A DNA stretch of 64,000 nucleotides, taken from Argentina anserina. Taxonomy: Eukaryota; Streptophyta; Magnoliopsida; Rosales; Rosaceae. A model generated the notes under the pieces. The model saw nothing but the letters and a program-made list of their open reading frames with translations, had not been told where the DNA came from and ran no database searches. Below are positions 1 to 10,438 of the stretch, piece after piece; the stretch's first letter is position 1, and each line of letters begins with the position of its first letter. The stretch is from the NCBI RefSeq assembly GCF_933775445.1, contig NC_065876.1, forward strand, positions 4,650,001-4,714,000, written 5' to 3'. A program made the translations under genes and the position numbers.

Positions 1-2072
1 TCTATTTTCATACATCAGGTACCAAATTGTCCAAATAGCCATATTTTAGATACCATAAGAGGAATTAACCGGTTAATATTATGACAATAGAAGGAAACGG
101 GGACCTTAACTTTCTCGATGGATTGGTAATTACTAATTACATTGCTCTGTACCATCCCCCAGTAGTCTTCCGTGAAATGTACACATGCTATCGACATCCT
201 TTACGACCAAATGAAATGAAATATGGACAAGAACCAAGGACATGTCAGATTCCAAAACCAACCATCAAGAGCAAAGCCAATCCCTACTTTCCGTTGAAGC
301 TCTAGGGAGTAGGGACTATCTAGAGGCATCTCCATAGAAGCTAACATCAATAGTTTAGGGACATGACATATCATTCATATGTGTTTGCTGATACTGCTAT
401 GATGGAACTACTGAACTAGTTGCTGAGCCACTCCCTCCTCTCAGCTTTTGATAAATGAAGCAACGAGAATATAGAGGAGATAAAGAACCTAAATCGATGA
501 TTACAGTATGTATCTAAGGAACAACATGAAATAGCATAGTGTCTCTACTAAACAAATGTATACAACGAAACACCAACTAACAAAAAACAATATATAAATG
601 ACTCTATTTGCTTTAATTTATCATACCATCATAAGCCTAAATTTTTGAGTAAAAAGATATTTAATCTGATTGTTTCACTACAAAAAAGGAATGGCAAAAA
701 CTACATTGCATTTGTGGCCTTTAATGATGTGGCTATTACAAAAGTATTCATATAATCTCAACAAATATGGCTTTTAATAGGCTTTTGCCAATCTTTTTTA
801 TAGTTTTGCATGACCATTTTGGCATATACGTAGTTGTAATACTAACAAAACCAAAATGTAAAAAAGAAAAAAAAAAGGCACCAAAAGGAAAAGGGGCCGG
901 GGGATATGAAATCGCCACCGGAGCATTATGCTAATTAAATAGTTAACAATTTATAATCTAACGAGATATAACACGTATGAACCAAAGTAATCAACAAAAC
1001 GAACTACAATTTATTAATTTGCGCTATACATTGTTGTAAGTCGACTCAACTTAGTTATATATGTACATAGCAACTGGAGTTTTAAAATTCTTCGTGCTCC
1101 AATTGTGATTTTCGACCCGCCCTACACAAGATACAAAAACGAAACCCCGGCTCTAGCTGGAATGATAAAAATTACATGTGAGGGTTCGAATCTGATGCAG
1201 AATTATAAACCAGTCGCACAAACTTTTGTAAAGGTCGAAAGAGAGTACTATAATCTAATTGACATAAATTGAAATCTATGACATGCATGATTAATCTGTA
1301 TATTAGTAGCAGTAGTGTTCGTACAACCCTCCACATGATACTTTCAAAGTTTCAACCTACACTAATACCAAAAGGGAATTTTTTTTATACGAATACCAAA
1401 AGGGAATTGCATGTGCTAGCTTGATCACTAGTAATTTAGTACTCCTAGTATATGATCGCTTTGCATGGTTCAAACTATTTGTATTATTTAGGTCGAATAT
1501 TGTAACCCACTTTCACTGGCGCACACACACTAAGAATTCAGGACTTGTGATTAACTAATAAATGCAACGAGAATATCATATGGTCAGTTGTAAAACCACT
1601 GCGGCTCACAGATTCTCTCACTTGTCTAGATCGAAGAAAATTGCTATAATTTTCATTGATGATTTTTTTGGTACCTAAGTGGATTTTAACTACAAATTCA
1701 CATTTTTAAAATAGGATTTATGTCATTAATATCAATATATAGCATGTCATTTGCCAATTATTTGAGTCGGACACTTACAATATGATATCTACCAGCAATC
1801 AAATTAGACACCGAATTTTAAGTAGAACAACACACTATACAAATTATAATGGACTCACTTTATAGAAACTACCGATCATCACACACTACGTGTGTGGTCA
1901 AATAAAATTGGGAGTTATAGAGGATAGTTATTTGTAATGAGTTTTTTTTTTCTGATTCTGATTTTTTATTTTACTTTATTGTTCTTGAATTATATAATTT
2001 CATTTTCAAATAACATATAGTGAAATACTATTAATGTAATTTCACAAGTATTTTAGTTGATAAAGTCAATTT
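1..2072. other. Intergenic DNA left of the Copia element, no gene seen
   Basis: AT-rich sequence with only short chance reading frames. At about 677 the motif CACTACAAAAAA resembles one end of a CACTA transposon, but I found no matching inverted end nearby, so it is at most a fragment. At about 1180-1195 a GGTTCGAATC motif resembles an internal Pol III B box; without a convincing A box I do not call a tRNA or SINE there. Confidence 0.5.
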
Positions 2073-2257
2073 TGTTTGAGGATGAAATACTTGTATATTA
2101 TTGAATGATATGAGGGCCTATATATAGGCATTTACAACACCACAATCCCGTAGGATTCGGAGTCCTAATCTACTACGGAGATGCTAATCTATCTCCTAAC
2201 ATGAAACCTATTAGGCTAAGACACACACCAAGGTAGAATAGTAATTCTCCCGGAACA
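2073..2257 (-). repeat. 3' LTR of the Copia element
   Basis: 185 bp, starts TGTTTGAGG and ends GGAACA. It matches 9155-9339 except for about seven positions. On the minus strand this copy follows pol and the polypurine tract, so it is the 3' LTR. It is short for a plant Copia LTR. Confidence 0.93.
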
Positions 2258-2266
2258 CTCCCCCTT
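2258..2266 (-). other. Polypurine tract of the Copia element
   Basis: Read on the minus strand this is AAGGGGGAG, directly abutting the 3' LTR. That is the expected place and composition for the primer of plus-strand DNA synthesis in an LTR retrotransposon. Confidence 0.8.
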
Positions 2267-2560
2267 GTGTCGCATGCCTAGGTTGCATGATGCACACATC
2301 GTTGCCTCGGTAAAAACCTTGTCAAGCAAAACAAAAACCTCTTGGGTAAAACAAAAGCTTGATGTAGAGCACAACGCACCAACTACTTAAGGATCTTAAC
2401 ATGTGATGTAGACTCCCCTTGAAGTCTACCAAACTCTAGTTTTCCGATAAACGACGCATGTCAATGCTCTTCACATGTTTCACAAAAGTAGATTTAGGCA
2501 AAGACTTAGTGAACAAATCCGCAACATTGGATTCTGAACTCACTTAATTGATCTGAACAT

Positions 2561-5500
2561 TCAAGAACTTATGTGTTGAACGTTGTAGAAGAACTTAGGC
2601 GAAATATGCTTGGTGTTGTCTCCCTTGATGAAACCTAACTTCGTCTGGTCTATGCAAGCAGCATTATCTTCATAAATGCACGTAGGTTGATTAGTTGTAG
2701 AGACTAATCCACAAGAATCACGAATATGGCGAACAAGTGATCGTAGCCAAACACATTCTTTCACTGCTTCATGGAGAGCGATGATCTCTGCGTGATTCGA
2801 AGAAGTAGCAACAAGAGATTGCTTTGTGGATCTCCAAGATATCGCCGTATTCCCAATGGTAAACACATAACCGGTTTGAGAACGAGCCTTATGAGGGTCA
2901 GAGAGGTACCCTGCGTCGGCATAACCAACTAACAAGTTGTTTGGAGTATTTGCATCGGGGGAAAGAGCTGCACGGGACCGGTTGCTGCTCTCGGCACCGC
3001 GCACGGTCTCCACGCCATGGCGGCCGGCGGCGTCGCTGCGGCGTACGGCGGCAAGGCCGGGGTCGGCGACGGCGGTGGTGTGGGGAGATACCGTGGCGGT
3101 GTTCTCTCTGCAATAGGGGTAGAACAATCCCATGTCAATGGAACCTTTCAAGTATCGAAACAAATGCTTGATTCCATTCCAATGACGTAGCGTAGGTGCG
3201 GAGCTAAATCTAACCAATAAGTTCACTGCGAAAGATATGTCCAGTCTAGTGCATTGAGCAAGATACAATAGTGCCCCAATCGCACTAAGGTATGGAACTT
3301 CAAGACCAAGAACGTCTTCATCATCCTCTTTAGGACGGAAGGGATCCTTCTTGATATCTAGACTTCGGACGACCATGGGAGTAGACAATGGACTGCATAG
3401 ATCCATATTGAAATGTCGAAGCATCTTCTGCGTGTAATTTGACTGATGCACTAAGATGCCGTCGGTCCTATGCACAAGCTCAAGGCCGAGACAGAATTTC
3501 GTCCTCCCTAGGTCTTTCATCTCAAATTCCGACTTCAAATAAGACACGGTCTCTTCCATCTCATCAAGAGTACCGATTATGTTCATGTCATCAACGTAGA
3601 CCGCAACGATGACGAATCCGAAATTTGTCTTTCGTATGAACACGCATGGGCATAGTTCATCATTCTTGTAACCCCTTCTCACCAAGTATTGATGCAACCG
3701 ATTGTACCACATTCTTCCGGATTGCTTTAACCCGTACAATGAACGACGTAATCTGGCTGCATGAGCACTCCGTGGTCTGGAGGCACTTGATGGAGGTAAA
3801 GGTAGTCCCTCAGGAGCTTTCATGTATATCTCTGCGTCAAGATCCCCATAGAGATAAGCTGTAACCACATCCATAAGCTGCATGTTTAGTCTTTCGGACA
3901 CTACCAGACTAATAAGGTAGCGGAAGGTAATGATGTCCATAACAGGAGAATAAGTCTCTTCATAGTCAATACCAGGTCGTTGTGAGAATCCTTACGCCAC
4001 GAGTCTTGCCTTATAACGCACGATCTCGTTCATCTCATTACGCTTACGAACGAAGACCCATTTATGTCCAACAGGTTTGACATCTCTTGGAGTCAATTCA
4101 ACCTTTCCGAAGACTTCTCGCTTCGCTAATGAGTCAAGTTCTGCCTGGATTGCTTCCTTCCACTTCGGCCAATCTGTTCTGCGTTCGCATTCAGCTACAG
4201 AGCGAGGTTCAACGTCGTCTTCAGATATGATCTCAAGTGCGACGGAATAAGCGAAAACGTCATCAATGCATGTAGTGGCTCGGTTTCGGACCGACTGCTC
4301 ACTTGTGTAGTTCACTGAGATTTCGTTGTTCTCTGGCATCAAACAAGGTTCTATAGCGTCCCACGGAAACACTTGAGTTGATTCATAGACATAGCTGTAA
4401 TCAGAGACAACTTCATACGATGGTGATTCATCGTTGATGACGTGTTGTGCCTTAGTCATTCGCTTCTTTCTAGGTTTTGAATCCCTAGAGTTTATCGGTC
4501 TCCCCCTTTTTCTTTGAGGAGCCGAGGCCGAAGCTGCTCCATGCCGGGCCATCTCAGCATCGTCGCCACAAGGGGCGCCGGCAACACCACGGCGTACGGT
4601 GGTGCCGCCGTCGGCCTCCGTCCCACTGTCAGGGGCGGTGCCAACGTTGCTAGGTCCAGGAGCTTGTCTTCCACGCCCGTATTTCGGGACATCCAACCGT
4701 GCCGGTACGTTCGCAACGGGTATGTTTGATCTCGTCACTTTAGCAATATCTACAAAGTCGTCGGGCATCGAATCCGCGACTTTCTGGAGGTCGATAATGC
4801 GTTGCACTTCTAACTCACTTTGAGCAGTGCGGGGATCATAATGAGACATAGTGGGGACACACCACGTCAATTCCTGACGTTCATTTGGAATGATAACATT
4901 CCCATCTCCCCCTAACGACGGGAAGCATGTCTCATCAAAGTGACAATCTGCAAATCTTGCAGTAAAGATATCTCCGGTGGTTGGTTCTAAGTAGCGGACA
5001 ATCGTTGGGGAATTATAGCCAACATAGATACCTAATCGTCTCTGAGGACCCATCTTAGTAGGCAGCGGAGGCGTAATAGGCACATAAACGGCGCAACCAA
5101 AGATGCGTAAGTGTGAAATATTGGGTTCGTAACCAGTGACCATCTGGTACGCACTAAACGCTTGGTTAACCGCGGGTCGGAAACGAATAAGTGTCGCTGC
5201 ATGCAACACTGCATATCCCCACGCAGAGACCGGCAGGTTAGTACCCATAACCATTGCCCGAGCAACAAGCTGAATACGCTTGATGGTAGCCTCTGCTAGA
5301 CCGTTCTGTGAATGAACATGAGGAACGGGATGTTCAACTTCGATCCCAATAGACATGCAGTAATCATCAAAAGTTTTAGAGGTGAATTCTCCAGCATTAT
5401 CCAAACGAATGGATTTGATAGTATAATCGGGGTGGTGAGTCCGAAGTTTGATGATCTCAGCTAATAACTTAGCAAATGCAGCATTCCTTGTGGATAGCAA

Positions 5501-6421
5501 TGCGACGTGTGACCAACGCGTCGATGCATCAACTAATACCATAAAATATCGAAAAGGTCCGCATTCTGGTTGAATAGGTCCACAAATGTCACCTTGGATA
5601 CGTTGTAAGAATGGAATGTTCTCGGTTGAAGCCTTAGCAAAAGAAGGACTTCCTTGAAATTTAGCAAGAGAACAAGCTTTGCAAAACGAGCGATGGGCAT
5701 CAGAAATTGCCATGAAGGCATGTGAAAGCACGGGAGGCATCACAAGCTCCTGTGAAGGAGGGGATGCTGCCACCGACGGCATGAAAGCCGAGGAGTTGCC
5801 GAGTGGGCCATGCTCGGCCGCACCATGCGGTGCATGGGTAGGCACGGCCTCACCGTGCGGAGCACGGGTGAGGTGATCCTCCAATCGCTTCCGGGACTTG
5901 AAAAATGGATGACCATGTGAATTCTTAAGAATTCTAATCATTATATCACGTCCAGGGTGCCCGAGACGGGCATGCCAAAACATATAAGAGTCCGAATCAC
6001 AAAAGTTGCGTTCAACCGCATATGATTCAAAGATCCGAATGGAAGTAAGATACAAACCATTCCCAAGACTCTTCATCTTCTCTAAGATGCGGCGATGACC
6101 TGCTTTCTCAGAGGTAACGCAAAGATATTCCTCTCCATTCTCAACATAAGTATCGAGGTGAAAACCATTGGCACGTATGTCCTTAAAACTTAGCAAGGTG
6201 CGGAGAGACTTCGGCGCATAAAGAGCGTCTACGACGTTAAGAGTCGTACCATTAGGCAACATGAAAGAAGCAGTGCCTCTTCCTTGAATGATGGATTTCG
6301 AGCCAATCATTGTAGTCATCGAAGAAGTCGAAAACACTAGATCCGTGAACAACTGCCTGTGCCGTAGGACAGTGTGGGTGGTTCCGCAATCAGCTAGATA
6401 TTCGATTTCACCGCGGGACAT
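2561..6421 (-). pseudogene. pol: Copia pol polyprotein with one internal stop
   Basis: A single frame runs from the ATG at 6419-6421 to the stop at 2561, broken only by a TAA at 3992-3994. In order it encodes an aspartic protease (motif ADCGTTHT near residue 10, where most Copia proteases have DSG), the GAG-pre-integrase motif FWHARLGHPG, an integrase core with acidic residues in GDICGP, RLDNAGEF and GLAEAT, the reverse transcriptase start EAIQAELDSL, the RT catalytic motif YVDD near 3550-3620, and an RNase H with YADAGY and EDNAAC. The TAA falls where related proteins have Gln in KARLVAQGF, consistent with a CAA to TAA change. GC-rich, Ala/Gly/Arg-rich linkers separate the domains. The ATG is preceded by TTTTGTAG, a possible splice acceptor. 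Confidence 0.93.
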
Positions 6422-6424
6422 CTA

Positions 6425-7388
6425 CAAAATGACAATTAAGAGAGTCAGCGACACGGGAATAATTCTATACAATACGCCGTAGGATATTGTAAGAATGGGA
6501 ATCGGAACGAAGGTCGATCCCATCGAATGTATCACATGGCAATAGTACTACATTCTTCAACTAAAGAGTTGGAAATCATGGTATTGAAGCAGTGAAATAC
6601 CAAACAGTAAACTAGGGTGGTATAAACCATCCAAAAATAGTGTGGAAACACACACAAAGAGTACCGGTGAGTGCATATAACGGACTTGGAGAAAACCGGA
6701 AAAACAAACCGGAAAACCATGTCAAAAGAACTCTAAACCGGGTGAATGTTGGACGAGGAAAACGTGGCAGCAGGGGCTGCTGCAATATGCCGGAAGAATC
6801 ACGAGAAAACGACGAAAAAATCGTCGAAAAACTCGGTGGAAAACCGGCGGCACCGATTGCCGGAAAAACCGGCCGGCGGCTGTCGAAACTGGCCGTTATG
6901 GAGGCCGGGACTTCAGGTCCGACAGGGGACGCCGGCAGGAACCGAGTGGCGGTGCCGGAAACGCCGGGAAATGGCCGGAAGACGGCGAATACGCCGGCAA
7001 AACGTGCCGGAAACGCCGGAATAGTAACCGGGGCCGGCCAAGGCAAAACGACGTCGTTTTTCGACGTTCCGAGGTTCGTTTTCCGAATTTTAAGTTCCAA
7101 ATTCACAATGTAGTGCTATTGGGGTCCCATGTAACCCAAAAAGCGTCCAATTTAAAAACCACGTGAGTTGCACACGTTGATCATCATGCTAAGTGTCGGA
7201 TAAATAAAATTCTCAAAGAGATCGTCTTGTAAGCAAGAATTGAGAAATTTTATTGAATGCCAATCTTTAATACATCACACATAAACTTCTAATTCCAAAA
7301 TCAAAAGACTATTACAAAGTCAATGAAAATAACAATGGCGGTCGGCCATAACAATACTTGAATCATAAAGCTAAAGAAGCTAAAACGA
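6425..7388 (-). other. Spacer between gag and pol with GC-rich CCGG-type repeats
   Basis: About 960 nt separate the restored end of gag (TAG at 7389-7391) from the pol ATG. The middle (about 6680-7050) is dense in CCGG, GCCGG and GGAAAC motifs, unlike the AT-rich surroundings. On the plus strand, antisense to the element, a 157-codon frame (6640-7113) stays open; on the minus strand a 164-codon frame (6612-7106) does too. Neither protein resembles a family I know, and both may be products of the biased composition. The spacer means pol is not reached from gag by a simple frameshift. Confidence 0.6.
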
Positions 7389-8456
7389 CTAATCAAAGTC
7401 GGGAGTATCCATGGTAGCAACCGGAGGCCTAGCTGTAGAAGCAAGGGGCTCGGGTTTCATGGAGATATGGTGAGTCTCGATCTCATGGTCCTCATCCACA
7501 TGATTCGATTCGGGTTGTAGAAACTTCTTGTAGGCGGAGTAAGCCTTGATCATCTCTTTGCTAGCGCGACAATCGCGATTAAAGTGCTTGAAGGAGCCAC
7601 ATTTGAATCATGGAGACTTGCCATTACCGGAAGTGGAGGCCTTAGGAGGTGCACGGCCTCCTTGGAGTGTGGGACGGGGACGGCCTCCCCCTGAGGGTGC
7701 GGCGCCGCCACCATCACGGGTCCATGTATTGGACCGAGGCCGAGATCGGCCTTGTTGCCTCCCACCACGAGAGTTGTTATTTTGGTGCTGATATGGAGCG
7801 TTCCTAGATTGATTCTTTTGCTTAGGACCTTTCCCATAGTTAGACTGTGGCGTAGAAATTCTTTTAGTGCCAACATGTCTATTGTTGTTGTTGAGGAGAA
7901 TCTCAGAATGTCTCTCCTTCTTAGCTAAGAGTGCCATTAGGTCGGCAAAAGACCGGATCTTCCCTTCCTCTACATGAGTGCGGTACGTATGAGCTTGGAC
8001 CTCATAGTTGATTGGAAACGTATCCAATGTTTTATTGAGAAGATCTAGGTCGGTCTTGATGACACCAACGGTGCCAAGATCGGAATGCAAGCATAGCATA
8101 TCCTGATTGAAATCATCCACTCTCTTATAGTCCAATAGACGGATGTTATCCCATCTAACGGTCAATTCAGGAAGAAGCTTATCATGAACGTTGTTGTACC
8201 GCAAGCGTAGTTTGTCCCATAATTCTTTAGGATCTTTTACGTTCAAGTATTGCCTCTTGAGAGTTGCATGGATGTGACGTCTCATAAAGATGAGAGTCTG
8301 AGTCTTAGCCATAGGTGGGAAATCAGCAGGAGGGTCGGCAAACATGCCTTCAATCCCTCGGCTCTCGAAAGCGAGTTCCATGTCGGAAACCCAGCGGTGG
8401 TATTCCTTTCCTTCTAGATCAAGAAGGCCAAATTCCGGTCGAGATGGCGATGACAT
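7389..8456 (-). pseudogene. gag: Copia gag with a stop in the zinc knuckle
   Basis: Frame starts at the ATG 8454-8456. The first 280 codons give a Copia-type capsid region (YHRWVSDMELAFESRGI near the start, then LRLRYNN and a basic Gly/Arg-rich tail). A TGA at 7608-7610 ends the long frame. Read past it, the same frame continues FKCGSFKHFNRDCR and on to a TAG at 7389-7391. The CX2CX4HX4C zinc knuckle therefore has its first Cys codon (TGT or TGC) replaced by TGA. The knuckle would bind element RNA for packaging; this copy loses it. The ATG follows GTTTGTAG, a candidate 3' splice site. Confidence 0.88.
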
Positions 8457-8802
8457 CTACAAACACGAATACATAATCGATTAGATTCAAGTATAATAGG
8501 AATTAGAAGGGGTGACGTATATGGTCACAAGAAAAATCGATGCAAGCGGCGATACTCATGATCGCACCCAAAACAGCGGTGCACTCAGGCGACCACACGA
8601 AAATCGATTAACTTCCCTTTCAAAACAATCGTGACTTCCCCAGGACCGTCACACAGAAAACATCGACCAAGAGGGGAAACTCATCCCTCTATAGTCTCAT
8701 CGGCGTTATAAGAAAGGCCGGAGTTAAGACAAGAAGAAGGCTAATAGCGCCCGATATAATATATCTATACGTTCAAAAGCGGGAACGTTTATAAAAATTT
8801 AC
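8457..8802 (-). other. Candidate leader intron of the Copia element
   Basis: On the minus strand the leader ends CCCAAG and is followed by GTAAAT (junction 8803/8802), a strong plant 5' splice site. Immediately before the gag ATG stands TTTGTAG (8457-8463), with a CTAAT branch-like motif about 30 nt upstream. The leader from the LTR to the donor (8803-9154) has no ATG on the coding strand, while the 346-nt putative intron has five. Splicing would place the gag ATG first. The same donor could join the TTTTGTAG just before the pol ATG (6422-6429). This is inference from motifs; no transcript was seen. Confidence 0.55.
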
Positions 8803-9154
8803 CTTGGGAGGTTTGTAGTATACGGGAGTAGCTTCTCTTGAGCGAAGTCCTTGCTTGTGACTTTCACGTCTCTTGCGTGAATATGCGGGAGGAGCAATTT
8901 TGAGTGATTTGATGCGGGAACTTGCGGGGCAAAAAGATTTCTTTGCGGAGCGAATGCGGAGGAAGCGCTGCGGGGCTGCGTGCAGGAGCTGCGGGGCTGC
9001 AGGGCTGCGGGGCTGCGGGGTTTGCGAGGGCAGGGGCTTGCGAGGGCAGGGGCTGCGGCGGCGGCAGGAGGATGCGGCGGCAGGAAGGGAAGAAGAAAAA
9101 AAATTTCAGAAGGCTCTAAAAGATTCAAGGTTTTAGGGCTTCGTGCTGATAACG

Positions 9155-9339
9155 TGTTTGAGGATGAAATACTTGTATATTATTGAATGATATGGGGGCC
9201 TATGTATAGGCATTTACAACACCACAATCCCGTAGGATTCGGAGTCCTAATCTACTACGGAGATGCTAATCTATCTCCTAACAGGAAACCTATTAGGCTA
9301 AGACACACATAAGGGTAGAATAGTAATTCTCCCGGAATA
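9155..9339 (-). repeat. 5' LTR of the Copia element
   Basis: 185 bp, near-identical to 2073-2257; its outer end reads GGAATA instead of GGAACA. On the minus strand it precedes the leader and gag, so it carries the promoter. The leader next to it contains a strongly GC-rich, GCGGGGCTGC-type repetitive block (about 8950-9090). Confidence 0.92.
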
Positions 9340-9360
9340 AGTTTGAGTTATTAGATATAA

Positions 9361-10429
9361 GAGTTTTTTTCACCAACAGTCCCTCAACTCTGGTGTACCT
9401 ACCAATGTGATACCTCAACTCTTAATCGTAACAATGTGATACCCAGACTCTAGTATTGCTATCATTGAAGTACTTCCGTTAGTTTTTTTCAACTTTTTCG
9501 TTATCTTGGTGACGTGGCAAGTACGTGAGGCCCACAAAGAGGGTTAAAAGACAAAATTAACCTCATCTGAGAGGAGCAATGTTTTTCCCGCCCTTTACCT
9601 TGAGAAAGACACCCAACAATTCCAATTTTGACGCCAATTTTCCCTCCCTACTCCTTAATTTGTGTCTCTTATCTAAACTAAAGAACTACCGCCAACCAGT
9701 CGACCACAATCTGATAAAACCTAGATCAATCTCATTTTCTATTTTTACCCTAACACTTGTTAAACTAACAGAATAAATATAGAAATTTATATGGAACATC
9801 TCATTTCCACAATCTCATAAGAATATAAAAACACATAACTTAACGAAATTCAAATACATGTTTAAGTACCATTAGTTGCCACCTTTTATGTTGATCTGTC
9901 ATGATTTTTGCTTGTAAGAACTAATGGTACATGTAGTTGAATTTCGTTAAGTTATGTGTTTCTATATTCTTATGAGATTGTGGAAATGAGATGTTCCATA
10001 TAAATTTCTATATTTATTCTGTTAGTTTAACAAGTGCTAGGGTAAAAATAGAAAATGAGATTGATATAGGTTTTATCAGATTGTGGTCGACTGGTTGGCG
10101 GTAGTTCTTTAATTTAGATAAGAGACACAAATTAAGGAGTATGGAGGGAAAATTGGCGCCAAAATTGGAATTGTTGGATGTCTTTCTCAAGGTAAAGGGC
10201 GGGAAAAACATTGCTCCTCTCAGATGAGGTTAATTTTGTCTTTTAACCCTCTTTGTGGGCCTCACGTACTTGCCACGTCACCAAGATAACGAAAAAGTTG
10301 AAAAAAACTAACGGAACTACTTCAATGATAGCAATACTAGAGTCTGGGTATTACATTGGTACGATTAAGAGTTGAGGTATCACATTGGTAGGTACACCAG
10401 AGTTGAGGGACTGTTGGTGAAAAAAACTC
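9361..10429. mobile_element. Non-autonomous Mutator-like element, near-perfect palindrome
   Basis: The 1,069-bp element starts GAGTTTTTTTCACCAACAG and ends with its inverse. The arms 9361-9878 and 9919-10429 are inverted copies, each over 500 bp, around a loop of about 40 bp; one visible difference is a short extra stretch after CATG in the left arm. It is flanked by a perfect 9-bp direct repeat TAGATATAA (9352-9360 and 10430-10438), the target duplication typical of the Mutator superfamily. No transposase is present: the matching 65-codon frames on opposite strands (9579-9776 and 10014-10211) only mirror each other. If transcribed, it would fold into a long hairpin. Confidence 0.9.
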
Positions 10430-10438
10430 TAGATATAA

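Larger units (their letters stand above)
2073..9339 (-). mobile_element. Ty1/Copia LTR retrotransposon, nearly complete, inactivated
   Basis: Two 185-bp direct repeats (2073-2257 and 9155-9339) begin with TG, end in CA or TA, and bound an internal region coding for gag and pol on the minus strand. The order protease, integrase, reverse transcriptase, RNase H is that of Copia, not Gypsy. The flanks AATTT (left) and AGTTT (right) look like a 5-bp target duplication with one change. A polypurine tract lies next to the left LTR. The primer-binding region next to the right LTR shares only TATCAG with the usual tRNA-Met motif. The LTRs differ at about seven places by eye, so the insertion is not brand new. 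Gag and pol each have one premature stop, so this copy cannot make its own proteins. The lineage is not certain. Confidence 0.96.

Noticed and set aside
81..305. 74-codon frame at the left edge
   Set aside because: No motif and no flanking exon signals; too short to support.
2898..3171. Short frames on both strands inside the RT-RNase H linker of pol
   Set aside because: They are shadows of the GC-rich linker in the true pol frame.
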